The notes under the pieces: model-generated
The model's input: only the letters and a program-made list of their open reading frames with translations
Database searches by the model: none
What the model was told of the DNA's origin: nothing
Source: a virus
DNA length: 64,000 bases
IMG/VR virus record: IMGVR_UViG_3300009703_004110
Span: 248,001-312,000 of that record
Direction: 5' to 3' (one strand)
Shown here: positions 24,592 to 32,198 of the stretch, one piece after another
Position numbering within the stretch: position 1 is the stretch's first letter
Layout: the number at the start of each line of letters is the position of its first letter
Translations under genes and position numbers: made by a program

Positions 24592-24800
24592 CACCGCCTT
24601 CTTAAAATACCAGATTAGCAGTATTCTAAGCAATTTGTTCTGGCCGCAACCCAGAACACCGCCTTTAGTAATAATTTGTCCACTCCTGATCAAATTGGTG
24701 GGACACCGCCTTTTAAATTACAATACATATGTGAGGAAGATGTATCATGCGATTGGTTCATCGACAACGCTTTTTTAGCTGGCCTTGAACACACCGTCTA
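24592..24800 (-). repeat. four diverged AAGGCGGTG-plus-hairpin elements downstream of tuf
   Basis: In the 285-base gap after EF-Tu, plus-strand CACCGCCTT occurs at 24592, 24657 and 24704, and CACCGTCTA at 24792. On the minus strand each copy is followed by a short hairpin: TTCTGG/CCAGAA, GTCCCAC/GTGGAC, GTTCAA/TGAACC and GACT-like pairs. No ORF fills the gap. Repeated RNA elements in the tuf 3' region are inferred. Confidence 0.5.
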
Positions 24801-24841
24801 TAAAAATATTAGCTTATCACATGACACACCTTCCTGTTTTA

Positions 24842-26020
24842 TTACTCTACAATACTGGTAACGTAACCGGCGCCGACAGTCTTGCCTCCCTCACGAATGG
24901 CAAAACGCATCTGCTCTTCCATACCAACAGGCTTCTGTAGACGGAAAGTAATATCCGCACGATCACCTGGGTTTACGATACCCACCTCTCCTACATCAAT
25001 AGTACCAGTTACATCAGTAGTTCCGAAGAAAAACTGAGGACTGTAACCAGTTCCGAATGGACGGTGACGGCCGCCCTCGTCCTTAGTAAGAACAAGAACG
25101 TGAGCAGTTGCCTCAATGTGAGGAACAATAGCACCAGGAGCAGTAATTACCTGACCTCTCTGGACGCCATCACGCTTCACACCACGAAGTAATAGACCAA
25201 CGTTCATACCAGCTACTGCTGCATCAACATCCTTGTGGAAAGCCTGAGTACCAGTTACCACAGTGTCTTCGCCTTCGCTGTCAAGACCAACGATCTCAAC
25301 CTTATCACCAACCCGTAGGGTTCCTCTTTCTACCTTGCCAGTAACTACGGTTCCACGACCCTTGATGTTAAATACATCTTCAATAGGCATCATGAAAGGA
25401 GAGTCATAGTCACGAGTAGGCTCAGGAATAGCATCCAAAGCTGTTACCAACTCTGTAATACAATTCAAAGCCTCGGCCTCGGCGTCTCCGGCGAGTGCGG
25501 CATTAAGAGCTTGTAGAGCGCTACCAAAGATAAAGGCCACATTGGTGTAACCATTGGACTCCAGTTGCTCTTCCACTTCCATCTCAACTAACTCAAGTAA
25601 CTCAGGATCAGCTACGTCACACTTGTTAACGAAAACAACCATGTGCTCAACGCCGACCTGACGAGCCAATAGAATGTGCTCAACGGTCTGCTTCTGTGGT
25701 CCTTGAGAACCATCGACAAGCAAGATTGCTCCATCCATCTGAGACGCGCCAGTAATCATGTTCTTGATATAGTCAGCGTGACCCGGACAGTCAATGTGTG
25801 CATAGTGACGAGTGTCACTCTCGTATTCTACGTGAGAGGTATTAATGGTAATACCACGCTCCCTCTCTTCTTTGGCATTGTCAATCTCATCAAAAGACTT
25901 AGCCTTGCTTCCCTGCAATACTGCCTGTACCTGAGTAATAGCAGCAGTTAGAGTAGTCTTACCATGATCAACGTGGCCGATGGTTCCTACATTTATATGG
26001 CACTTAGATTCTGTACTCAT
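24842..26020 (-). CDS. tuf: elongation factor Tu
   Basis: Delivers aminoacyl-tRNA to the ribosome. From ATG 26020 ([15 protein letters not shown]) it has 392 residues, full length. Visible are G1 GHVDHGKT, G2 RGITI, G3 DCPGHADY, G4 NKCD and G5 SAL, with domains 2 and 3 intact ([40 protein letters not shown]). Its ATG overlaps the TGA of an HNH endonuclease (ATGA) and its SD (AGAGGG) lies in that gene, so expression is coupled to it. A viral EF-Tu is rare. Confidence 0.95.
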   Translation of the reverse strand: MSTESKCHINVGTIGHVDHGKTTLTAAITQVQAVLQGSKAKSFDEIDNAKEERERGITINTSHVEYESDTRHYAHIDCPGHADYIKNMITGASQMDGAILLVDGSQGPQKQTVEHILLARQVGVEHMVVFVNKCDVADPELLELVEMEVEEQLESNGYTNVAFIFGSALQALNAALAGDAEAEALNCITELVTALDAIPEPTRDYDSPFMMPIEDVFNIKGRGTVVTGKVERGTLRVGDKVEIVGLDSEGEDTVVTGTQAFHKDVDAAVAGMNVGLLLRGVKRDGVQRGQVITAPGAIVPHIEATAHVLVLTKDEGGRHRPFGTGYSPQFFFGTTDVTGTIDVGEVGIVNPGDRADITFRLQKPVGMEEQMRFAIREGGKTVGAGYVTSIVE

Positions 26021-26586
26021 TTTATTTTCCCTCTTTCTATTGTTGTATATGAAATAATTTTTTTCATATGTTGAATCCACTCATCAAATGAATGAGAGCG
26101 CTTCATATAGTTGCAAGTTTTGCAACATATTTTAATATTGCTTAATACATACCCAACATCATTATTGGGTCTGTCAAGCCCTATTGTATCTATTTTTGAA
26201 CCACAATATTCGCATGGTTTTTGCCACAAAGATTTAAACTCAATAAAAGATATACCAAATTTATATCCACGTCTTTCAGCTTCGTTTTTATAAATAGTGT
26301 ATTTACTGACCGGCGAATATCTGTGCCTATCTTTGCACGGTTTACAGTTGGGGTGATACCCATCCTTTCTGCTTGCTAATTTGTGATATTCAGCAATCGG
26401 TTTTTTAACATTACAATGCCCACAAACTTTTTCTGTTATAGCGGGCTTTGCCTTTGTTTTCATTTCTGATTGAATTTTCTTTACGCAGTCCTTACATCTG
26501 GCCATCACACCCAATCGGCAAGTCTTGTTTTTATAAAACTCTGAAAGCTCTTTCACCTTACTACACTTAGTACATGTTTTCGTCAT
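26017..26586 (-). CDS. HNH homing-type endonuclease
   Basis: This protein of 189 residues has two N-terminal zinc fingers ([14 protein letters not shown] and [14 protein letters not shown], the latter with CKPCKDRH) and a C-terminal HNH/zinc core [19 protein letters not shown]...[11 protein letters not shown]. Such proteins are mobile endonucleases inserted beside conserved genes. It overlaps the EF-Tu start as ATGA, and SD ATAGGAGA precedes its own ATG. The core looks intact. Confidence 0.88.
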   Translation of the reverse strand: MTKTCTKCSKVKELSEFYKNKTCRLGVMARCKDCVKKIQSEMKTKAKPAITEKVCGHCNVKKPIAEYHKLASRKDGYHPNCKPCKDRHRYSPVSKYTIYKNEAERRGYKFGISFIEFKSLWQKPCEYCGSKIDTIGLDRPNNDVGYVLSNIKICCKTCNYMKRSHSFDEWIQHMKKIISYTTIERGKIK

Positions 26587-26628
26587 AATATATTCTCCTA
26601 TAACGATTGTACCAAATAACTTTAGGAA

Positions 26629-26995
26629 CTATTGATTAATTTTAATCCCAAAATCTTGATCATTCTCTGAGGCTTTTAAGATCTCTATGAATGCATCAAT
26701 ATCTTCTTTACTAGGTGTATAGTCATCGCTACCAATATTTACAACAGTCACAGAAGATAAGTCCATAAGTGCGGCTAGTAAAATTTTTTCTCTAAGTGGG
26801 ACACCATTACCATCTGTGTACGGTGAAGCTCTAGACCAGATGCGATCACCTGTCGCATCAAGCCTTCTGCTGATTTCACATACATTCCGGTCTAACACGT
26901 CAGAATATATTAGATATAGAATTGTTAGTGACGACTATTCGTGCAGGCATATCATTGACCTGCCCTTCCCAGATAACTTTCGGATATTCGCTCAT
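26629..26995 (-). pseudogene. hypothetical gene split by a probable frameshift
   Basis: ATG 26995 opens MSEYPKVIWEGQVNDMPARIVVTNNS and stops soon after. The adjacent frame carries LYLIYSDVLDRNVCEISRRLD through LMDLSSVTVVNIGSD to a TAG at 26629. Joined near 26905-26925 they make one plausible 120-residue protein. The alternative is a shorter gene beginning at GTG 26898. Function unknown. Confidence 0.5.
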
Positions 26996-27145
26996 TATCT
27001 CTCCATATAAATAATCCTAACATAGCTTTTTAAGACTACATCAGGACATTGAATCAAGACCTCTCCATTACTAGATAGACAACGCTAACCAACTCAGCGC
27101 AAAAGAGTGTAAGTCTATAGTGGGTATTTCTACCGTCTTGAATGA

Positions 27146-27310
27146 AGTCACCAAAGGGACTCGAACCCTCGATCTCAAACGGGGGAGGTCCACCCATCGA
27201 TCGCGCCCAACCAATAGCCCCTTCCTCTCAGGACTAAAGACACCTGCTGATGACATAAAAATAGGGTGCGTTTTGTTGTAACGGTGTCCTACCATTAGAC
27301 GATCACCCCA
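27146..27310 (-). other. tRNA fragments: D-arm half and T-arm half
   Basis: The minus strand starts with GGGGTGATC-GTCTAATGGTAGGAC, a textbook tRNA 5' half. About 100 bases later it ends with GAGGG-TTCGAGT-CCCTT and TGGTGAC, a tRNA 3' half, then TTCA instead of CCA. GTCATCA at 27251-27257 can pair with TGGTGAC. I cannot fold one standard tRNA from it; the region looks like rearranged or interrupted tRNA genes. Confidence 0.4.
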
Positions 27311-27315
27311 TAAGA

Positions 27316-27388
27316 TGGTGGGGCGAGTGGGATTCGAACCACACATTACCGGCTTTTCATGCTTAACTTTGGATTGCTGTTTACACCC
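27316..27388 (-). other. degenerate tRNA-like sequence, 73 bases
   Basis: It ends with GTGG-TTCGAAT-CCCAC, CGCCCC, A and CCA, like a tRNA, and starts GGGTGT four bases after tRNA-Asp. Only part of the acceptor pairs and there is no normal D-arm or T33 anticodon loop. Probably a pseudo-tRNA. Confidence 0.4.
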
Positions 27389-27391
27389 TTA

Positions 27392-27467
27392 TGGCGGACT
27401 GTGGGGGTTACGATCCCCGTACTTCAGCGTGACAGGCCGATGTGTTACCAATTACACCACACAGTCC
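27392..27467 (-). tRNA. tRNA-Asp (GTC)
   Basis: Acceptor GGACTGT/ACAGTCC, D-arm with AATTGG, anticodon arm TCGGC-CTGTCAC-GCTGA (GTC), discriminator G and encoded CCA. The T-loop is ATCGTAA instead of TTCRAAT. Confidence 0.88.
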
Positions 27468-27520
27468 ATATTATCTTGCGCCTATTAATTTTTCAATACA
27501 GGCTTCTAACTCTTCTTCTT

Positions 27521-27688
27521 TCATCTTTTTAATGCCATGTTGTGTTCCTTGGGAGTATCTCCCAAGCGACGATCCCATTTGCAATGAGCCATATCACAAC
27601 CATGATAACAAAAGCTATCAGAGCATGGTCCCATCCACTTATCTCGTTCTTCTGAGACTATCTTATATTGTTCAGATGGGAACTTCAT
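27521..27688 (-). CDS. Cys/His-rich small protein, 55 aa
   Basis: AAGGAG precedes ATG 27688. MKFPSEQYKIVSEERDKWMG is followed by CSDSFCYHGCDMAHCKWD, four Cys and two His that could hold a metal. It overlaps the PRTase stop. A further tiny frame (MKEEELEACIEKL) overlaps its TGA. Not recognised. Confidence 0.6.
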   Translation of the reverse strand: MKFPSEQYKIVSEERDKWMGPCSDSFCYHGCDMAHCKWDRRLGDTPKEHNMALKR

Positions 27689-28050
27689 ATGTTCTCCTTA
27701 ATTTGAAATAATGCATTTATCCATTCCGGTGTAATACCCCTAGAGAATACTACCCATCCTATGACATTATCTTCATCAATTAAAGCTCTCGCTTCTTCCA
27801 TTGATTTACCAGTTGTTAAAACATCATCAACTATTAAAAAAGGCAACTTTGAATTTTCAGGTATAACATGAGCCTTTGCTAATGGTGTACCACCAGTTGG
27901 TACCCCATATACGCCTCTAAAGTTTTGATACTCGGAAATCATATATGCCAAAGTTTTCCAATCTTCATCAGTTAGGGCATCACACTCTATCTTCCAGCCA
28001 GCTAAACGTCCGGCATATGTAGTAAACTTTTTTCTTTCAAAGAGCGGCAT
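27685..28050 (-). CDS. phosphoribosyltransferase-fold protein
   Basis: At 121 residues it carries the PRPP-binding loop LPFLIVDDVLTTGKSMEEA (the two Asp and TTGKS of type I PRTases) and VYGVPTGGTPLA upstream. It is short compared with orotate or hypoxanthine PRTases (about 200), so it is a minimal core and may act in base salvage or as a regulator. It overlaps genes on both sides. Confidence 0.82.
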   Translation of the reverse strand: MPLFERKKFTTYAGRLAGWKIECDALTDEDWKTLAYMISEYQNFRGVYGVPTGGTPLAKAHVIPENSKLPFLIVDDVLTTGKSMEEARALIDEDNVIGWVVFSRGITPEWINALFQIKENI

Positions 28051-28336
28051 TTAGTCTTTCTCTCCAACCAACTACAAATTCTTCTCCGTATGTATCACGA
28101 ATAATAAACTCCAATTTATTGATTGTTCGATCAAGCTTCCAATTATGCTTAGTAGCATTTTTCAGAAAATGAATCCAGTCTGGCATCATACCGTGTTCTT
28201 TTAGGGACCATACAATTGTTTCGAGATCAATCCCTTTCTCGCTTACAAATCTAAATGCGCCTCTTACAATCTTTATACCGTCGTCAGTTTCGCCCACAAT
28301 TTCAAAATGAGGCTTTGTCTTTTTCTTTCTACCCAT
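28037..28336 (-). CDS. hypothetical protein, about 99 aa
   Basis: The ATG at 28336 (MGRKKKTKPHFEIVGE) follows GGGGGTCGTC and is preferred over an upstream TTG. The helical C-terminus (LETIVWSLKEHGMMPDWIHFL, KLEFIIRDTYGEEFV) is well ordered but not a family I recognise. It overlaps the PRTase start. Confidence 0.65.
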   Translation of the reverse strand: MGRKKKTKPHFEIVGETDDGIKIVRGAFRFVSEKGIDLETIVWSLKEHGMMPDWIHFLKNATKHNWKLDRTINKLEFIIRDTYGEEFVVGWRERLNAAL

Positions 28337-28344
28337 GACGACCC

Positions 28345-28529
28345 CCAAGGATCGTACTTTGGATAGAGGTTAGGCTGCTTCCCGCTGTGTCATAACTTCT
28401 CCCTATCTAAAATTTTAGTCGCCAAAAACTCCCGGGCTTCTGTCGTGGCGGTCGATGCTGGGTCTCTCACCCATCCAATTGAATCCCTTAATTTACCCCG
28501 GTAATGAGCACCTGCTTTCGCAGACTAAA
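28345..28529 (-). other. gap with a 5'-truncated coding-like fragment
   Basis: On the minus strand an open stretch, HYRGKLRDSIGWVRDPAST followed by EAREFLATKILDREKL and TGA, looks coding but has no ATG. It begins right after tRNA-Val with a TAG. It may be the remnant of a gene cut by tRNA insertion. A 7-codon frame overlaps its end. Confidence 0.35.
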
Positions 28530-28530
28530 A

Positions 28531-28605
28531 TGGTAGCCGATGACGGATTCGAACCGCCGACCTTCGCTTTGTAAAAGCGACACTCTCCCGCTGAGTTAAT
28601 CGGCC
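28531..28605 (-). tRNA. tRNA-Val (TAC)
   Basis: Acceptor GGCCGAT/ATCGGCT, D-arm ACTCAGCGGGAGAGT, anticodon arm TCGCT-TTTACAA-AGCGA (TAC), T-loop TTCGAAT, discriminator A and encoded CCA. Confidence 0.93.
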
Positions 28606-28654
28606 AGATACCATGATTTCTATTTCTACTAATAATACCAAAAGAAAGCAATTT

Positions 28655-29410
28655 TTAATTATCTATTTTTTCTTGGCCCCAATACCATGTGCTATGCGAC
28701 TCTGCCTTGAACCGCTCTTTGCTTTTGCTATTTATATGATTAATTCTTTCGTTGTATAGATATTCTAAGTAACCCTTTGGATCTCTTCGACTATTATAAC
28801 TTCTACCGGTAGTAGAAACTTTAGTAATGCCGCCTAGAACCATTGGCAAAACATTTTCTGGACAATTATTTATTGTATAGGTTATTACCTCTACGTTTTT
28901 TGATCTTGCAATAATATCCCATGCGCTGCCAGGAAGGTTGCCGGCTGCTAAGTTTCTATGAACCCAATCGCCATTACTTCCTGATGTAGCGTACGTCTTT
29001 ATATAATATAGCTTACCCGAATCTGGTAGCAAATCTTTATCTAACGCCCTTATTGCAACACCCTTTCTAAACTCGGAAGAAAAGCCAAAGCCTCTCTTCT
29101 TTGCCGCAAGGAATAGCTTATCCAAATAAGCCCTACAAACATCGGGATGAGAATCTAGCATTCTTGAGAACATATCTAAGAATAGCCGCGAAGCACCATA
29201 GTGACCAGTGTCAGCTAGTAAGCCCTTGCGAATTAGAAAGTCTACACCAGGATCTTCTGGAACTTTCCAATCATGCTTTAAGCTAATTTCCTTAGGAAAA
29301 GAATCAGTTAGTATCTTTGCGTCTTTCATCTCTCTAATGCCGATCATTAAGACCGCATTTATATTATCTAACTGATCTTGCGTTAATTCAATAGATATTT
29401 TATCAGACAT
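28655..29410 (-). CDS. helical protein, 251 aa
   Basis: Predominantly alpha-helical (LTQDQLDNINAVLMIGIREM, ASRLFLDMFSRMLDS, CRAYLDKLFLAAKKRG), resembling the helical-repeat proteins at 5004, 9756 and 42050 in style. No catalytic motif. Function unknown. Confidence 0.65.
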   Translation of the reverse strand: MSDKISIELTQDQLDNINAVLMIGIREMKDAKILTDSFPKEISLKHDWKVPEDPGVDFLIRKGLLADTGHYGASRLFLDMFSRMLDSHPDVCRAYLDKLFLAAKKRGFGFSSEFRKGVAIRALDKDLLPDSGKLYYIKTYATSGSNGDWVHRNLAAGNLPGSAWDIIARSKNVEVITYTINNCPENVLPMVLGGITKVSTTGRSYNSRRDPKGYLEYLYNERINHINSKSKERFKAESHSTWYWGQEKIDN

Positions 29411-29444
29411 TCTTCCTCTTGTTATTCGGCTAATATGCCGAGCC

Positions 29445-29792
29445 TTACAATGCTTTGCATATGAATCCTGACGGCATCTTTTCGTTTTTTAATGCAAACT
29501 TTAAAATTGCAATTATAGAGGCACGGAAAGAAGCGTGAGAACCTTTTGGTATTTCATCTATTATATAGAGCTGTTGCTCCGATCGTTTTAAATTATGAGC
29601 CCTTCCGCTTTCAAAAATAAAGGTATTATTTATGTAATCGTATTTACCTGTTGCGGTGATGACTCTTAATGACTTTGCATTTATTTTGGTAATTATAGCT
29701 GGATGATATGAGCAATTAGTTCTGCCCATAGCACCTTCAAGGTATAAGACTATATCACCTACTTGGATTTCTCTTCCAGTTACATCAGTCAT
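29445..29792 (-). CDS. hypothetical protein, SH3-like start, 115 aa
   Basis: Starts MTDVTGREIQVGDIVLYLEGAMG, the G-x-x-I-x-VGDxVxY pattern of small phage SH3-like proteins, with AIITKINAKSLRVIT continuing the barrel. The helical C-terminus is FRASIIAILKFALKNEK. Function unknown. Confidence 0.65.
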   Translation of the reverse strand: MTDVTGREIQVGDIVLYLEGAMGRTNCSYHPAIITKINAKSLRVITATGKYDYINNTFIFESGRAHNLKRSEQQLYIIDEIPKGSHASFRASIIAILKFALKNEKMPSGFICKAL

Positions 29793-29803
29793 GCTACTTC
29801 CTA

Positions 29804-29900
29804 TGGAGGCAGGCTGGGAGTCGAACCACGAGCAGCATAGGGTATGAACCTAGCCAGCCCAATCCCGAAGGATAACCGGGGCTATTAAGCTTTTCCTGCA
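29804..29900 (-). tRNA. tRNA-Met-like (CAT) with a hairpin inserted in the D-loop
   Basis: The anticodon loop TTCATAC (CAT) sits on TAGG/CCTA, with T-loop TTCGACT and encoded CCA. The acceptor TGCAGGA/GCCTGCC pairs at positions 2-6 but not at 1-72. The D-loop holds a 19-base hairpin insertion (CCCG...CGGG); without it the length is 77, normal for a tRNA. Two T-stem pairs are mismatched. Either an unusual initiator-like tRNA or a decaying one. Confidence 0.5.
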
Positions 29901-29937
29901 TGGAAGCGGGTGCCAGAATTGAACTGATTCACCCACT
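29901..29937 (-). ncRNA. acceptor/T-arm minihelix with CCA end
   Basis: 37 bases: acceptor AGTGGGT pairs fully with ACCCGCT, two linker bases, T-arm TCAG-TTCAATT-CTGG, then T and CCA. The D and anticodon arms are missing altogether. The ClpP gene ends four bases upstream, so nothing larger fits. It directly abuts the tRNA-Met-like gene. Confidence 0.55.
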
Positions 29938-29941
29938 ATAA

Positions 29942-30553
29942 CTATTTAAAATTATACTTAGCCTTAATCTCCAAATCAAGAGACGGTATACGAATATGCT
30001 GAATCATTCCGTGACTCTTTGCTTCTTCAGGAGTCAGCCACCAATCTGCGTGACCGCGATTGTGAGTCTCGGTTAGAAAATGCTCTTCATCTTTGCCACA
30101 GTTTCTTGCCATTCTTCTGTATACAAGCTGGTTAAGTCTTTCGGTTTCTGCGGCACCAGCTTTTATTTCCTCAACCTTACCCCATTCCATACTTGAAACA
30201 TCATGAATTAAGACAGTACTATTGGGTCCGGCAAAACGCATACCATCCTGCCCACAAGTCAAGAGGATAGCTCCACAACTCATAGCCTTACCTTCAACAA
30301 TTGTTGCTACAGGCAAAGAGGCTGACTTAATACAATCCATCATAGCAAGCAAAGAATATACTTGGCCGCCATATGAGTCAATTACAATTGGGATAACAGG
30401 CTGCCCTGTGCCATGAGCCTCTTCCATACTTTCAGTAAATTTCTTAACCGCATCTTCATTAAATTTATTAACGCGGATAATTACCGGAGGTATAACCAAA
30501 TCTTTTGGCTTACGTACAGTTAAAAGAGGGTCAATCTTGCAGGTCGCTCTCAT
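29942..30553 (-). CDS. clpP: ClpP-family serine protease
   Basis: Self-compartmentalised protease subunit of 203 residues. The Ser nucleophile lies in VEGKAMSCGAILLTCG (about residue 92), and the catalytic His in NSTVLIHDVSS. The substrate strand IPIVIDSYGGQVYSLLAMMD is also present. No Clp ATPase gene is visible in the window, so it may work with a host ATPase or in capsid maturation, where phages often use this fold. Ends in tandem TAG codons. Confidence 0.88.
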   Translation of the reverse strand: MRATCKIDPLLTVRKPKDLVIPPVIIRVNKFNEDAVKKFTESMEEAHGTGQPVIPIVIDSYGGQVYSLLAMMDCIKSASLPVATIVEGKAMSCGAILLTCGQDGMRFAGPNSTVLIHDVSSMEWGKVEEIKAGAAETERLNQLVYRRMARNCGKDEEHFLTETHNRGHADWWLTPEEAKSHGMIQHIRIPSLDLEIKAKYNFK

Positions 30554-31447
30554 CGCTTTCTCCCTTTGTATTTTCTGTCAAAGCTTGCTAATTTTTGCAA
30601 GTCAATATTGGCAGGAGAATTCCTCATCTTCCCGCCATCAATAAATAAGTCTAATGCCTGATCTCTAGTGATAATAGCCGTAGACTTATCATCTTTGCGC
30701 GGGCCCCATCCTAAGCGTAGAAGGAAGTTTAGCATAGCACCTGGATCGACTCCAGAGTCCATGTAACTAATCATAGATGCAGCACCGTCCCGTTTTACTT
30801 AACTTCTTCTTATCTTTAAACAGAAGGCCGGTATGGGCGTATTGCGGGACTTTAATTCCTGACATTGGAATAGTGCTCAAAAAATAATAAAGCACAATCT
30901 GCTTACCAGTATTCTTCTGGTGGTCAACACCGCGAATAACATAATTTACACCAATATCAAAGTCGATATCGTCACAGACATTGGCAAAGTTATATGTTGG
31001 CGATCCATTAGACTTAATTAAAACCATATTTGAAATATAATCAAAGTCTGATTGTCCAATCTTAATATCTCCAGCAATATTATCATGCCATGATTTGCAA
31101 GGAAAGTTGTCCCAATCCTGGAAATCTAAAACTACTGCTCCATCGTCTAATCGCTTTGCGAAACCGCCATCAATCAGACACTCTGCTACGTGCTGATAAA
31201 GATCGAATCGGTTACTCTGATAAACGAGCATATCATAGTCAAGACTGAGCCAGTCCATAACTTTTAAAATATCATCAACTTTGCTTTGATCATTTCTTGC
31301 AATATCTGTATCATCAATTCTTAAGATGAATTTTCCGTCTGTAGCCCGAGCTGCCAACCAATTAAAGTAAGCGGTACGAGCCGTCCCCATATGCATATCA
31401 CCCGTGGGGCTCGGTGCTATTCTTGTATTAAACATGCCTACACTCAT
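30550..31447 (-). pseudogene. gltX: glutamyl-tRNA synthetase core, frameshifted in the KMSKS loop
   Basis: MFNTRIAPSPTGDMHMGTAR (HIGH variant HMGT), LRIDDTD, VIRGVDHQ and LLFKDKKKLSKT match GluRS. The frame then ends at a TAG (30767). One base removed from the AAAA run (plus T run 30793-30796) would give KLSKRDGAAS and join it to SYMDSGVDPGAMLNFLLRLGW in the next frame, ending at 30550. Together about 298 residues: the catalytic core without the anticodon-binding domain, similar in size to GluQ-RS. Indel in data, real mutation or frameshifting are all possible. Confidence 0.75.
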
Positions 31448-31655
31448 AATGAAAGTCATCCAAAGTCATAGCCTTATATTCTGTGAACTCCGAATCTTTA
31501 TTTAATTTATGTGCAGCCAATACAGCGGTATCTTCTTTAAAGGAAGGACCAGCAGTAATGCTCCATAAACCAGGGTCATTACTATAAGGATTGCGAGACC
31601 AGCTTGCTACAACCCATAGATCGTAAACGCTTACGTCAGCTTCAGGTATTTCCAT
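31428..31655 (-). CDS. hypothetical protein, 75 aa
   Basis: Begins MEIPEADVSVYDLWVVASWSRNPYSNDPG and has DTAVLAAHKLNK near the end. It overlaps the GluRS start. The W/Y-rich core suggests a compact fold. Not recognised. Confidence 0.65.
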   Translation of the reverse strand: MEIPEADVSVYDLWVVASWSRNPYSNDPGLWSITAGPSFKEDTAVLAAHKLNKDSEFTEYKAMTLDDFHYECRHV

Positions 31656-31844
31656 TACCGCCTCTCTATCTGAGTGTTATAGATCTGTTTTTATTTGAAT
31701 TAATTCCCATCTAGAGGCTCACGTCCTCTTACTCTTGCCTCTCACTGTGATCAAACAGTCCCGGGTGCTTTACTTCTATTAGATACGTCAGTCGGCATCT
31801 AAAGACCTTAAGCCGCTGGTAGCACCGAGGTTCGGTAATCAAAC
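31656..31844. other. gene-free gap with a cloverleaf-like inverted repeat
   Basis: No coding frame. From 31764 to 31826 the ends GGTGCT/AGCACC pair and enclose TCT/AGA and CGGC/GCCG arms, a three-way fold of about 63 bases without a T-loop or anticodon. Either strand could be transcribed. Nothing else seen in the gap. Confidence 0.35.
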
Positions 31845-31973
31845 ATGAATAAATATATTACAAAAAAATGTTTAAATTGTCAAAACGATTTTGACGCATT
31901 ATTAGAAATACTTTGTCCTACTTGCCATGACGAAGAACACTATCTGAAACAAGACGGCAGATTTAATAGATGA
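31845..31973 (+). pseudogene. internally deleted HNH endonuclease remnant, 42 aa
   Basis: Plus-strand frame MNKYITKKCLNCQNDFDALLE joined directly to ILCPTCHDEEHYLKQDGRF. The second half matches the C-terminus of the broken HNH gene at 19179 (ILCPTCHEVGHFLNNDGK), and the first half looks like its N-terminal zinc finger. The HNH centre is missing. It abuts tRNA-Leu, in the same relative position as the other element beside tRNA-Ala. Confidence 0.6.
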
Positions 31974-31975
31974 TA

Positions 31976-32051
31976 TGGTAGCTCTGGTGGGAGTCGAACC
32001 CACACTGTAGCGGTTTTAAGCCGCTTGTCTCTGCCGTTGGACTACAGAGCC
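31976..32051 (-). tRNA. tRNA with TAA anticodon (Leu) and a short variable loop
   Basis: Acceptor GGCTCTG/CAGAGCT, D-arm GTC...GAC, anticodon arm AGCGG-CTTAAAA-CCGCT (TAA, reads UUA), variable loop only five bases, T-arm GTGGG-TTCGACT-CCCAC, A and CCA. Bacterial tRNA-Leu normally has a long variable arm, so this class I form is unusual. Confidence 0.85.
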
Positions 32052-32166
32052 ATAACGTACTTCTTACGTTACGAATAGATAAAAATCAAATTTCTACTCT
32101 ATTCATTACCTTCTTGTTTTTATTTTTAAGTTAAGGCGTAACTCATACTGAATTATACGGTAAGCC

Positions 32167-32190
32167 AAGGTTTTGCCGCCGAAGCGGCTG
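32167..32190 (-). terminator. hairpin after gene 32199-33548
   Basis: Stem GCCGC-CGAA-GCGGC next to GGTTTTGCCGCC. On the minus strand the hairpin is followed by CAAAACC rather than a T tract, so termination is uncertain. The GGCGGCAAAA motif recurs at three other intergenic places. Confidence 0.45.
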
Positions 32191-32198
32191 CGGAGAAC

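Noticed and set aside
27071-27346. 91-residue minus-strand ORF
   Set aside because: It is read through tRNA-like sequences and has no SD; treated as a shadow.
27521-27688. Transmembrane protein in an alternative frame over this gene
   Set aside because: A hydrophobic frame exists but lacks a start codon, while the chosen frame has a perfect SD and a Cys/His-rich protein.
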